DNA from: an uncultured Lachnospiraceae bacterium
GTDB taxonomy: Bacteria > Bacillota > Clostridia > Lachnospirales > Lachnospiraceae
Assembly: GCA_947628705.1 (NCBI GenBank)
Contig: CANRAZ010000009.1
Coordinates: 1 to 51,101 of the forward strand
Reading direction: 5' to 3'
Length of the DNA stretch: 51,101 bases
The position numbers and the translations under genes are program-made. The notes under the pieces are model-generated. The model did no database searches. It was not told the DNA's origin and saw only the letters and a program-made list of their open reading frames with translations. Of this stretch, positions 32,869 through 41,849 are shown piece by piece. Within the stretch, counting starts at the first letter, position 1. Each line of letters begins with the position of its first letter.

Positions 32869-33585
32869 TCATACAAGCGCAAGCGCAAGCATTTTGTAAG
32901 CGTTTGATACCCTGCCGGGAACAGACGACAGGGAATCGCTGCCGTGATTGTTGTTTTTTATTATGCTTCGTGAATCGGGGATAATGCCTGCCGCCTTGAT
33001 CCCAAGTATTTGCTCTATGTCGGAATCCCTGAGAGTATCGTGCTTAATGGCCATAAGCCTGCTGTAGCGGTTTATTACGAGCTTTTTACACGGTACGTCT
33101 AAATCAGCAAGCAGTCCAAGCACCCTGTCCGCGTCACGGACCGACGCGACGTCAGGCGTCACGACTAAAATCGCTTCGTCTACATATCTGCAGCTGTTTA
33201 AAAACCCCTGTTCAATTCCTGCAGGGCAGTCCAGAAATATGTAATCAAATTCTCCGCGCAGTAATGAAAGAAGCTTATACACTCTGTCCGAATCGATATC
33301 GTCCTTGGTTTTTCCCTGCGCCGCAGGAAGCAGGCTTAAATTCTGGTTCTTATGGGACCGGATTATGGCTTGGTTTATCCTGCATTTTCCTTCAAGGACG
33401 TCAACAAGATTATACACGATTCGGTTCTCGAGCCCCATCACAACGTCTAAATTGCGAAGACCAACGTCCATATCGATCACAAGCGTTTTATATCCCTCTG
33501 CCGAGATAGCTGAAGCAATGTTGGCTGTAAGCGTTGTCTTTCCGACGCCGCCCTTACCTGATGTTATAACATAGACCTTTGACAT
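32869..33585 (-). CDS. minD: septum-site determining ATPase MinD, lacking the C-terminal membrane helix
   Basis: MinD is the ParA-like ATPase that places MinC on the membrane to block polar division. 238 residues from ATG 33585 (GGAGGTAATC upstream). The deviant Walker A GKGGVGKTT (10-18), the VIDMDVGLRNLD switch and the FDYIFLDCPAGIEQG Walker B are intact. It stops at SNAYKMLALALV, where typical MinD goes on some 25-30 residues to the amphipathic membrane-targeting helix. There is no room for a frameshifted tail: rodA begins nine bases later. No minE follows. Dimerisation and MinC binding may persist; membrane attachment must occur otherwise or be lost. Confidence 0.9.
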   Translation of the reverse strand: MSKVYVITSGKGGVGKTTLTANIASAISAEGYKTLVIDMDVGLRNLDVVMGLENRIVYNLVDVLEGKCRINQAIIRSHKNQNLSLLPAAQGKTKDDIDSDRVYKLLSLLRGEFDYIFLDCPAGIEQGFLNSCRYVDEAILVVTPDVASVRDADRVLGLLADLDVPCKKLVINRYSRLMAIKHDTLRDSDIEQILGIKAAGIIPDSRSIIKNNNHGSDSLSSVPGRVSNAYKMLALALV

Positions 33586-33684
33586 GATTACCTCCGAAAT
33601 GCTCAAACTGCAGTTCCGTGCAGTTTATTGATATTAGCCAGTACGTCTATCCTGTGTATCTTGAGCAAAACAGAGCAGTCTGCC

Positions 33685-34386
33685 TTATTTCTCTTCCGTA
33701 AACTCTTCTGTCCTTTCAGCCTGCACTTTACCGTCAGCAAGCGACAGAAGGACAGGTATATTTTTTGAAGCGTAAGATTTATCCCTTTTTCGTTTAAACA
33801 GCCGTTTTTCCTCCTTGGCGCCGTTTGGTTTGTCGGGTGCGTAAGGAACGTCGGCTATATACACATTTTCCGAAAGCAGCCTGTTAGCATAAACCTTTGC
33901 CGACGTATTTCCCAGCTCTCCGGCATAAACCCGACCCTCAAGCCTGCCGAGGACGAAAACGCTTCCGTCTGTGTGAATCTCAGCTTCCTTAGAAACATGA
34001 CCCATTATAATAACGCTTCTTTTGAACTCAAGATTCATTCCGTCCTCTACATTTAAAGGATAGATTTCGGCGGCGTAAGCGTCAAGCTCATTAAAGACCT
34101 TACTAAGCTCCTTTTTGAATATTTTATCATTTTCCTCAGAACTGTCAATAACAGCAAGGATTTCAACGTCGGTCGTATCGTTTATTATGTCAACGACCTC
34201 GCTTATTTCACTGGAATTTAACGTCCTGCCCTCTATTGTAAGGGCCATTTTGACGTCCCCAAAAAACTTGCTGGATTCCGAAAAACGTCCTCTGATTGTC
34301 TCTTTAAGCTCTGAAAAAGGCTTTTCAGCGTCCAGATTAAGAATCAGTCCGTGACGGTTGGATTTAATTACAACTGATTTATCCAT
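33685..34386 (-). CDS. minC: septum formation inhibitor MinC
   Basis: Inhibits FtsZ polymerisation. 233 residues with the N-terminal inhibitory domain and the C-terminal beta-helix domain (VIIMGHVSKEAEIHTDGSVFVLGRLEGRVYAGE), which binds MinD. Near the C-terminus, between YIADVPYA and the last strand, is an unusual basic insert (GAKEEKRLFKRKRDKSY), which looks like a membrane-binding amphipathic patch. That is suggestive given the tailless MinD next door. It starts ten bases after pbp2. Confident. Confidence 0.9.
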   Translation of the reverse strand: MDKSVVIKSNRHGLILNLDAEKPFSELKETIRGRFSESSKFFGDVKMALTIEGRTLNSSEISEVVDIINDTTDVEILAVIDSSEENDKIFKKELSKVFNELDAYAAEIYPLNVEDGMNLEFKRSVIIMGHVSKEAEIHTDGSVFVLGRLEGRVYAGELGNTSAKVYANRLLSENVYIADVPYAPDKPNGAKEEKRLFKRKRDKSYASKNIPVLLSLADGKVQAERTEEFTEEK

Positions 34387-34395
34387 TAGTAAAAA

Positions 34396-37260
34396 TTAGT
34401 CTCCTACAGTTATTCCTTCTACCTTGCCTGCATAAACATTTCCGGAAAGAAGGTTATCGTAATTATCTTTATCGAAATAGAATTTATAATACTCGCTTGC
34501 CACCTTCGCCGCATTTGAAGACTGGTAACCGTTAGGAAGAACAACCGTTACGCATATCTTTGGGTCGTCGTAAGGAGCATACGAGATGAACAGGGCGTTA
34601 TTAGGGTCGTTAAGACTTACCTGGGCGGTTCCCGTCTTTCCGGCTGCCGTTACGCTCAAACCGCGGAAGGTGGATTTTAACGTATAATCGTTTACGACCT
34701 TATACATTCCGAGATGTACGGCGTCCCACGTTGACTGAGCAACCTGTGACAGAGAATTGTAAACGACAGGCATCTGTTCGTAGGCAACGCTTCCGTCGGA
34801 GGACTTAACGGTGTCGATAAGAGTCAGATTGTAGCAGGTTCCTCCGTTGGCGACAGTAGTAACATATTTCGCGATCTGAATCGGTGCAAAGCTATGATAG
34901 TAGCCGATTGCCGTTCTTACGGCGTCTCTGTTGGATATTTCAGGCATTGCTTCCGAAATTTCAACGCCGGAAACATTGTCAAAGCCGAACATGGAAGCAT
35001 ATTTTCTTATAAGGTTTATGCCCTGCTCGTCACTGTATTTGCCGTTTTCATTTGTCGAAAACCTGTAGGCAGTCTCAAAAAAGAAATAGTTGCAGGAATG
35101 CTTTATCGCGTTTGAAACGGTAAGGCTTCCGTGAGACCCTTTGCTCCAGCACGACGGAGACGGCGTAATCTTGGTAAATTTTACTCTGTCATAGATCGTA
35201 GTGTTGGTGTCTATTATGCCCTCTGTAAGAGCCAGAACAGACGTCAGCGGCTTAAAGGTAGAACCGGTCGTCGTCCTTGACTGTGTCGCCCTGCAAAGCA
35301 TAGGTCTCGAAAGATCGTCATAAAGCTTTGAATAATAGTCATAGTCGATCTGATTTGTCAGCCTGTTGTTATCATAGCTTGGGTATGAAACCATCGCTAT
35401 AGTGTCGCCGGAGGAAGGATCCGTTACGACAAGGGAGCCGCTGCACGGCTGTAATGCAAGCATCGCCGGCGTGATTTCAAGATTATTGATCTTCCGTATT
35501 ATGAAGTCATAGGCGGAAAGGGTTCCGTTTACAAGTCCGTTATAGCTGTCCTTGTCCTCCTTAATGACCTTCTGGTCAAAAAGCATCAGACAGAGATCCC
35601 TGCCCGATATCGCCTGATCAAATATCATTGTACGGTAAATCTGTTTTGTAAATCCCAAGTCGTCTTTAAGCTTTTCAACCAAAAAGCCGTACATTTTATC
35701 GTAAATTTCATCTGTACTGTAATATCCTTCATCAAGACCCAGGACGTCGGTATTTACGTTTCCGTTTTCTATGCACTGCCAGAGAAACTCTGCAACCGAA
35801 ATCCTGCCGGACGTGAAATTACTGAAATGCTCTGATTCTAAATCTACATTTTTGGTAATTAGCCCAAGCTTTGATGAGTCGCGCAGCGAATCATAGAGAT
35901 AATCCACATACCCCTTATTTGCAGAGCTCAACTCATTGTAGGCCGTACTGTTTCCCTTCCCGAGAAGCTCTACAATCTTGTTGTATACCGTCGTTTCATA
36001 CTGAGAATATGAATTGTAAACTCTTTTTTCTGCATCGCTTAAGCCGTCTTTTTCATCAAACGACACATCGAGCACGTTATTGTTTACCAGAGAATTATAC
36101 ACTTCAAAAATCGGTATGGTGATATCGTCGGCATCCTTTCCTTTTGAACCGTAACTGTAGGAATTAACTATTGAATCCATCAATATTGCCGCAATATTTT
36201 TTTCGACAATATAATAGCCTGCAATCTGGGATTCCCTGTCCACGGTCAGATAAAGCGATAAACCGTCTACAGGCTCGGAAACGACCTCTTTTTCAACAAT
36301 CTGCCCCAGACTGTTAAGCGTAACTCTTGTTTCGCCGCATGTGCCCTGAAGATAGGTATCGTAGCTTTTTTCCACTCCAAGCTTGCCCACCACGCTTTCA
36401 GGCGTATAGCTGTTTTCAGCCTCCATGCTGAATGTTTCAAGCTCTGATTCATTGATCTTTCCGATATAACCGATTATATGGGCAAAATATTCTGCGTCGT
36501 TGTAAACCCGTTTATAGGATTTAGATATTTCAACGCAGGGTACGATGCTCTGGTTCTCCATTACAATAATACGTATATCTTCAGGTATATCGGAGACGAT
36601 CCTTATCGGAGCATAAGACGGATTGTTGATATACATCTGATATCTGTATTTCATTATTTCCAGGGCTTCTTCCCTTGTGTAGCTGTCATCTATTCCAAAC
36701 ATTGAGGTTATGCTGTTGCCGTTTTTCAGGTAATCGTACAGCTCCTCAGGCGTCGTGTTTCTTTGCTCCTCCGTAAGATCATTGGCTGATATGAGTCCGA
36801 AACAGTTTTTCAGAAATCTGTACAAAGCATTATCCGTTACGGTGTACTGAAGCTGTCCGTTTCCGTCGATAATCATCGGAAAATCAAACTCTTCTTCAAG
36901 CTCATACTTATCCAAGAGTTTAATAAAAGCGTCAATAGCAGCATTTTTTTGAGCATTTGTAGGCAAATCGGCAGAATTAAAAAGTTCAATATTATATTGG
37001 ATTTTATTATAGGCAAGCAGATTGCCGTTTCTGTCATAAATGTTGCCCCTTACAGGCAGCGTTTTTATATAGGCGTAATGATACCCCTTTTCATCTTCCT
37101 CCGCCTCCACCGTTATTTCGTCAGCATTTTTACCGCTGACTACCTGAAGCTTAAAAAGCTTTATCATGCACAGCAAAAAAAGAGCTGCCACGACAAAGAA
37201 AACTATAAGCAGCCGGTTGAAGGAAACGTCCTTTGTACTGTCTTCAAAATCCTTATACAT
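34396..37260 (-). CDS. mrdA: penicillin-binding protein 2 (class B transpeptidase), large
   Basis: A class B transpeptidase that cross-links peptidoglycan with RodA during elongation. 954 residues, much longer than E. coli PBP2 (633). Cytoplasmic tail and membrane helix (about 18-40), dimerisation/head domain, then the catalytic domain with STFK (about 667), SCN (about 718) and KTG (about 872). Between LSLYLTVDRESQIA and SGSLVVTDPSSGDTI there is an insert of roughly 260 residues rich in Asp, Tyr and Ser. Similar large forms are known in Clostridia. The start ATG follows the mreD stop directly (TAAATG). Confidence 0.93.
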   Translation of the reverse strand: MYKDFEDSTKDVSFNRLLIVFFVVAALFLLCMIKLFKLQVVSGKNADEITVEAEEDEKGYHYAYIKTLPVRGNIYDRNGNLLAYNKIQYNIELFNSADLPTNAQKNAAIDAFIKLLDKYELEEEFDFPMIIDGNGQLQYTVTDNALYRFLKNCFGLISANDLTEEQRNTTPEELYDYLKNGNSITSMFGIDDSYTREEALEIMKYRYQMYINNPSYAPIRIVSDIPEDIRIIVMENQSIVPCVEISKSYKRVYNDAEYFAHIIGYIGKINESELETFSMEAENSYTPESVVGKLGVEKSYDTYLQGTCGETRVTLNSLGQIVEKEVVSEPVDGLSLYLTVDRESQIAGYYIVEKNIAAILMDSIVNSYSYGSKGKDADDITIPIFEVYNSLVNNNVLDVSFDEKDGLSDAEKRVYNSYSQYETTVYNKIVELLGKGNSTAYNELSSANKGYVDYLYDSLRDSSKLGLITKNVDLESEHFSNFTSGRISVAEFLWQCIENGNVNTDVLGLDEGYYSTDEIYDKMYGFLVEKLKDDLGFTKQIYRTMIFDQAISGRDLCLMLFDQKVIKEDKDSYNGLVNGTLSAYDFIIRKINNLEITPAMLALQPCSGSLVVTDPSSGDTIAMVSYPSYDNNRLTNQIDYDYYSKLYDDLSRPMLCRATQSRTTTGSTFKPLTSVLALTEGIIDTNTTIYDRVKFTKITPSPSCWSKGSHGSLTVSNAIKHSCNYFFFETAYRFSTNENGKYSDEQGINLIRKYASMFGFDNVSGVEISEAMPEISNRDAVRTAIGYYHSFAPIQIAKYVTTVANGGTCYNLTLIDTVKSSDGSVAYEQMPVVYNSLSQVAQSTWDAVHLGMYKVVNDYTLKSTFRGLSVTAAGKTGTAQVSLNDPNNALFISYAPYDDPKICVTVVLPNGYQSSNAAKVASEYYKFYFDKDNYDNLLSGNVYAGKVEGITVGD

Positions 37261-37767
37261 TTAAACTTCCTCTTTTACAGGCATAAGCACGCTGACATAG
37301 ACCAAGTCAAGAAGCTTATACAGAATAACGCCGACGACAAGGGTATAAAAAACCTTAGGGAACATTACCCGTCTCATATAGTAGAGTATATCGAATCTGC
37401 CGTTTACAAGCATATTAACAACATAGCCGTAAAGCGTGAAGGCAAATTCGGAAACGGCGGTTAAAGCGGCAGGCAGCAAGGTGTCGTATTTTATGTAGTA
37501 CTTTGTCAGGAAGCCTGAGCAGTAGCCGATGAACATGTAAACAAGAGCGTAAACGCCAATCAGGCTTCCGAAGGTAAAATCCAGAATCAAGCCTCCCAAA
37601 AGACCGATAAACATGCCGTGTACCTTTCCTCTCTGATATCCGGCGGCAACCGCCACGATAACAATCAGGTCAGGAACGGTATTTGCAATTTCAAGTTTTG
37701 TCATTACAGTACTTTGCAATAAGAAGCAAATCAAAAGCTCTACTGCATATATTACAAAATCGAGCAC
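37261..37767 (-). CDS. mreD: rod shape-determining protein MreD
   Basis: A 168-residue polytopic membrane protein of the elongasome. Features fit: VPDLIVIVAVAAGYQRGKVHGMFIGLLGGLILDF, FLTKYYI, about five to six helices, and the position between mreC and pbp2. MreD sequences are poorly conserved, so synteny is weighty. It abuts the pbp2 start. Confidence 0.88.
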   Translation of the reverse strand: MLDFVIYAVELLICFLLQSTVMTKLEIANTVPDLIVIVAVAAGYQRGKVHGMFIGLLGGLILDFTFGSLIGVYALVYMFIGYCSGFLTKYYIKYDTLLPAALTAVSEFAFTLYGYVVNMLVNGRFDILYYMRRVMFPKVFYTLVVGVILYKLLDLVYVSVLMPVKEEV

Positions 37768-37785
37768 CTTAATCCTCCATTGTAA

Positions 37786-38658
37786 CTATTGCTCTTTGTC
37801 TGTTTCCTCAGGAGCGGTCTTTAACGTGGTTATGATAAGCACCGTGTCAAGTTTTGAAAAATCCACAACCGGCGTAAGACGCGCATTCATTGAAAGCCCG
37901 TCCGAGCTCACTGAAACATTTGAAATATAACCTATAAGTATATCAGGCAGGTACTTGCTGCTAAGCGAAGAGGTTACGACCTGATAGTTATTTCTTACCT
38001 CGCTGGAAAGGGGTATCTCCGTCACCTCTATGTAGCCCTCCTCCAGCAGCTTAAGATTGCCGCTTACTATACATGAATCGGCAGCCTTGAGAATCGTTCC
38101 GCTTACATTACTGTTGTCGTCTATTATGCTCCTTACAACACAGTAATTGCTGCCTACTTCCGTAACAATTCCCACCAGACCGCTTCCTGCAATCACATTC
38201 ATGTCGCGCTTTATGCCGTCGTCAGAGCCCTTATCAAGAGTAAAGACGCTGTTATAGCCAGTCGTGTCGCTTGCTATGATGTTGGCGCCCACTGTTTCAT
38301 ATTCACTGTAGGTTTGCGAGAGCTTAAACAACGCCCGAAGCTCTTCATATTCGTAGGAATCGGTAAGAATTTCGTTATATTTTATCTTTAAGGCTTCATA
38401 ATCGGATTTTAAGGAATCATATTCCTTCTGAAGCTTTTCAACGTCTTCAAAATTATCGCTGACGCCCTCAAGGTAATCGGAAACCACGGCAATGCCCTTC
38501 TGCATAGGGGCAAACATTGAAGCCGCACGGGTTTTAAGCGGCCTGAAAAAATCCTGAAACCTGTATGACAGAAAAATAAGTACCACCAGAATTACGGTCG
38601 AAAACAGAAGCAGATATTTGGGCTCAATATTAAATTTATATTTGTACCTGTTTTCCAA
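37786..38658 (-). CDS. mreC: rod shape-determining protein MreC
   Basis: MreC bridges MreB, RodA and PBP2 across the membrane. 290 residues. One membrane helix (about 14-32), a coiled coil (LQKEYDSLKSDYEALKIKYNEIL, about 73-100), and the extracellular double beta-barrel (ASDTTGYNSVFTLDKGSDDGIKRDMNVIAGSGLVGIVTEVG) match. It follows mreB by 13 bases. Confident. Confidence 0.93.
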   Translation of the reverse strand: MENRYKYKFNIEPKYLLLFSTVILVVLIFLSYRFQDFFRPLKTRAASMFAPMQKGIAVVSDYLEGVSDNFEDVEKLQKEYDSLKSDYEALKIKYNEILTDSYEYEELRALFKLSQTYSEYETVGANIIASDTTGYNSVFTLDKGSDDGIKRDMNVIAGSGLVGIVTEVGSNYCVVRSIIDDNSNVSGTILKAADSCIVSGNLKLLEEGYIEVTEIPLSSEVRNNYQVVTSSLSSKYLPDILIGYISNVSVSSDGLSMNARLTPVVDFSKLDTVLIITTLKTAPEETDKEQ

Positions 38659-38671
38659 GGCTTCCTCCTTA

Positions 38672-39673
38672 CTACATCTCTGTTATATTATCGCTGTACT
38701 TATCATTTTCCATAATTTCCGCAAGACCGTTAATAACGGAACCCGACGTGTCCGTGACGGAATTAACCTTAAGCTTCACTGAAAGGCTTATATAATCGGC
38801 AATCCCCGGAATTTTTGCCGAACCGCCCGTAAGATGGATCCCTCGTTCAAAAATGTCCGAAGCAATTTCAGGAGGCGTCCTTTCAAGGATCTTCCTGATA
38901 TTGTCGATTATTATGTCCGCCTGTTCAGCGACGCCCTGCTTAATAAGCTCGGAGTCAACCTCACGCTCTCTTGGAAGTCCCGTAACAACGTCACGGCCGT
39001 AAACGACGACCGATTTCTGATGCCCGTTTAAAGTCACTGCCTTCTTCTTGCACATTTCGGCGGTCTTTGAACCTATAAGAAGATTATACCTTCTTCTGAG
39101 CGCAGAGATTATTGCTTCGTCAAAGTTCTTGCCTCCCACGTTAAGAAGCTTTGTTAGGACTATGCCGCCAAGTGAAAGTACGGAAATTTCAGTCGTCTCC
39201 GCTCCGATATCCACCAGCATGACTCCCTGAGAGTTGTTTATGTCGGTTCCGGCTCCCAAAGCATCGGCAATTGGCTTGTCTACCATTCTTATCTTTTTCG
39301 GTCTTACAAATGAGGAATCCACAAGATCGTAGAAGGCTTTTTTTTCAACTTCGGTAATATCGGCGGGAATCGCAATATAAAACTGCGAACCCTTAAAACG
39401 GCCGTATTCCCTGGTAAGATCCATGAATATACAGTTAAAAAGAGAGAGCATCTTTTCAAAGCTTGCAATTACGCCTCCCTTGATCGGATATTCTACCGAA
39501 ATATATTCCGGTACCTTTCCGCTCATTTCAAAGGCTTCGTTTCCGATTGCAATAACCGTTTTTCTGTTTTTTGCTGCCAGAACAGTTTTCTGGTCATAAA
39601 TAATTCCCTCACCTTTTTTATATATCTTAATAGAATCGGTCCCAAAATCTATGCCTAAGGTTTTTGCAGCCAT
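38672..39673 (-). CDS. mreB: rod shape-determining protein MreB
   Basis: An actin-like filament protein that guides wall synthesis along the cell. 333 residues from ATG 39673 (AGGAGCTA-like RBS upstream). Actin-fold signatures: LGIDFGTDSIKIY (phosphate 1), GVMLVDIGAETTEI (phosphate 2), and TPPEIASDIFERGIHLTGGSA (adenosine). The upstream extension of the frame overlaps radC and is not needed. MreB in this operon makes a rod- or oval-shaped cell likely. Confidence 0.94.
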   Translation of the reverse strand: MAAKTLGIDFGTDSIKIYKKGEGIIYDQKTVLAAKNRKTVIAIGNEAFEMSGKVPEYISVEYPIKGGVIASFEKMLSLFNCIFMDLTREYGRFKGSQFYIAIPADITEVEKKAFYDLVDSSFVRPKKIRMVDKPIADALGAGTDINNSQGVMLVDIGAETTEISVLSLGGIVLTKLLNVGGKNFDEAIISALRRRYNLLIGSKTAEMCKKKAVTLNGHQKSVVVYGRDVVTGLPREREVDSELIKQGVAEQADIIIDNIRKILERTPPEIASDIFERGIHLTGGSAKIPGIADYISLSVKLKVNSVTDTSGSVINGLAEIMENDKYSDNITEM

Positions 39674-39686
39674 TAAATAGCTCCTT

Positions 39687-40382
39687 TCAGAATAGCTGAA
39701 TTTTTCCTTCTCTAGCAAGGCTTACATAACGATTATCACCAATAATTATGTGGTCTATAAGCCTGATTCCCATAAATTCTCCCGCTCTCTCAACTTCGGA
39801 AGTGATTTTTAAATCCTCCGCGCTGGGACTTGGGTCACCGCTCGGATGATTGTGTACGAGAGCTATATTTACGGCTTCATATTTCAGTGCATTGATAAAA
39901 ATTTCTCTTGGAGAAACCACCGAAGCATTGACAGTTCCTGTCGAAACGGGCAAGTCCTTTATAAGCGCTCCCTTTGTGTTAAGAAGCATCATCCGGACGC
40001 TCTCGGTTTTCAAATGGCGCATTTCTTCCATGTAGTAGGCGGCAATAGAGTCGGGATCCGTAAAGACATTGGCGTTGTTCAGATTCATTCTCCACAGTCT
40101 CTTTGAAAGCTCCAGCATGCAGACAAGCTGAATCGCCTTTACTTCACCTATGCCGTCAAATTTTGTGAGTTCTTCGATGCTTCTGCTTACGATCCTGAGA
40201 AGTGCCTTTTCGTCTTCATTTTCCCCAAGAAGCTCGCGTGCTATTAAAAGACATGACTTGCCTTTAAGGCCGGTTCTGATAAAAACCGCCAGAAGCTCAG
40301 TGTCGGTGAGCGCCGAAGCGCCGTATTTCCTGCATTTTTCGTATGGCTGTTCATAATAAGCCATTTCGTTTACCAAAGACAT
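39687..40382 (-). CDS. radC: RadC family JAB/MPN domain protein
   Basis: A 231-residue RadC-family protein, once linked to DNA repair, with unsettled biochemistry. The metal-binding JAMM motif is HNHPSGDPSPSAED (EVNIALVHNHPSGDPS), preceded by the helix-hairpin-helix-like FDGIGEVKAIQL. ATG 40382 with GGAGG upstream. As in Bacillus, it precedes mreB. Confident on family. Confidence 0.93.
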   Translation of the reverse strand: MSLVNEMAYYEQPYEKCRKYGASALTDTELLAVFIRTGLKGKSCLLIARELLGENEDEKALLRIVSRSIEELTKFDGIGEVKAIQLVCMLELSKRLWRMNLNNANVFTDPDSIAAYYMEEMRHLKTESVRMMLLNTKGALIKDLPVSTGTVNASVVSPREIFINALKYEAVNIALVHNHPSGDPSPSAEDLKITSEVERAGEFMGIRLIDHIIIGDNRYVSLAREGKIQLF

Positions 40383-40431
40383 AATAATCCTCCCTGTCTC
40401 CGGACACAAACGAAAATGCCGCAATAGCCCT

Positions 40432-40459
40432 GCTATATAATATCATAAATATCGGTCAA
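40432..40459 (-). promoter_or_regulatory. candidate promoter of the radC-mreBCD-pbp2-min-rodA operon
   Basis: On the minus strand, TTGACC (40459-40454), 16 bases, TATAGC (40437-40432), about 50 bases before the radC ATG. Overlapping the -35 is a palindrome AATGTACATT (40458-40467). Confidence 0.4.
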
Positions 40460-40465
40460 TGTACA

Positions 40466-41764
40466 TTATATAGATATTAATTTTTCCTCAAACATTTTTT
40501 GCAAAGCCATAATTATGCCGAATTTTGCATGATACCAAGTAAGTCCGCCCTGAAAATATACGGCGTAAGGCTCGGTAAGAGGCCCGTCCGCAGAAAGCTC
40601 GATTGACGCTCCCTGCACAAAAGCTCCTGCCGCCATTATGACGTCGCTCTGATATCCAGGCATCGGCCAAGGTTCAGGAACGACGTGGCTGTCGATCGGA
40701 GCCGCCGCCTGAATCCCCTTGCAGAAAGCAATAAGCGCTTCGGGCTTGTTAAGAACAATTGACTGAATAATATCATAACGGGGTTCCGTTGCGTCAGGAA
40801 TACAGCGATAGCCGAGTCCTTCAAAAACCGCTGCGGAAAAGATAGCCCCTTTTAATGCTGACGCGGTTACGGTCGGTGCAAGAAAAAGACCCTGATAAAG
40901 AGCTGTGTTTATGCCAAGGCTTGCTCCGACCTCCTTTCCAAGTCCGGGCGCAGTGAGCCTGTAAGCGCACAAATCAACGTACTCTTTTTTACCTGTGATA
41001 TAACCTCCCGTCGGCGCAAGTCCACCTCCGGGATTTTTTATCAGAGAACCGACGCACAGGTCGGCGCCTGCATCGGAGGGCTCGATAGTTTCGACAAATT
41101 CTCCGTAACAGTTATCTACCATGCATACTACGTCAGGCTTGACCGACTTAATAAAAGAAATCAACTCTCCTATTTTTTCAACAGAGAGAGTCGGACGTGT
41201 CTGATAGCCCTTTGAGCGCTGTATTGTGACCATTTTAGTCCTGCTGTTGATCAGACTGCGTATTTTTTCATAATCAAAGCTTCCGTCAGGCAGAAGATCC
41301 GCCTGCTTATAGGTAATGCCAAATTCTGCAAGAGACCCTGCGGAAGGAGTTATTCCGATTATTCCTTCAAGTGTATCATAGGGCTTGCCCACAGGGGAAA
41401 GCAGCTCGTTTCCGGGTCTCAGTATTGCAGAAAGAGCGACTGTGAGCGCATGCGTTCCGCAGGTTATCTGCGGTCTTACCAGAGAAGATTCCGTGTGGAA
41501 GACCCTTGAATAAACCTCCTCAAGGGTATCTCTTCCCAAATCGTTGTAGCCGTAACCCGTAGACGGCATAAAGCAGGCTTCCGAAACCTTGCATTGCCTG
41601 AATGCGTCCAGAACCTTTAGCTGGTTTATCTCAGCAACCCTGTCAGCCTCTGAAAATCTGTCTGAAAGCTTCTTCTCCGCCCTAAGGCAGTAATCCGCCA
41701 CCTTGCGGCTGATGCCCATTTTCTCATATATATCTTCTATGTTTTCAATAGGTTTATCCGTCAT
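40466..41764 (-). CDS. methionine gamma-lyase family PLP enzyme (YnbB-type)
   Basis: A 432-residue protein of the Met_gamma_lyase family (PF06838; older name 'aluminum resistance protein'), pyridoxal-phosphate dependent. Features: FMPSTGYGYNDLGRDTLEEVYSRVF, QITCGTHALTVALSAIL and VCMVDNCYGEFVE, typical of the family; the PLP lysine should be in CVGSLIKNPGGG. The start at ATG 41764 has GGAGG upstream; a TTG further 5' is rejected. Substrate is unproven. In Clostridia it normally follows miaA and hfq; hfq is missing here. Confident on family. Confidence 0.88.
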   Translation of the reverse strand: MTDKPIENIEDIYEKMGISRKVADYCLRAEKKLSDRFSEADRVAEINQLKVLDAFRQCKVSEACFMPSTGYGYNDLGRDTLEEVYSRVFHTESSLVRPQITCGTHALTVALSAILRPGNELLSPVGKPYDTLEGIIGITPSAGSLAEFGITYKQADLLPDGSFDYEKIRSLINSRTKMVTIQRSKGYQTRPTLSVEKIGELISFIKSVKPDVVCMVDNCYGEFVETIEPSDAGADLCVGSLIKNPGGGLAPTGGYITGKKEYVDLCAYRLTAPGLGKEVGASLGINTALYQGLFLAPTVTASALKGAIFSAAVFEGLGYRCIPDATEPRYDIIQSIVLNKPEALIAFCKGIQAAAPIDSHVVPEPWPMPGYQSDVIMAAGAFVQGASIELSADGPLTEPYAVYFQGGLTWYHAKFGIIMALQKMFEEKLISI

Positions 41765-41849
41765 ATGATCCTCCAAAGTTTTTACGAGCCTGCCGTACGT
41801 GCCGGCGCATCAAAAGAAACCGTCCGCAAGACCGTACAGGCTGAGCCCT

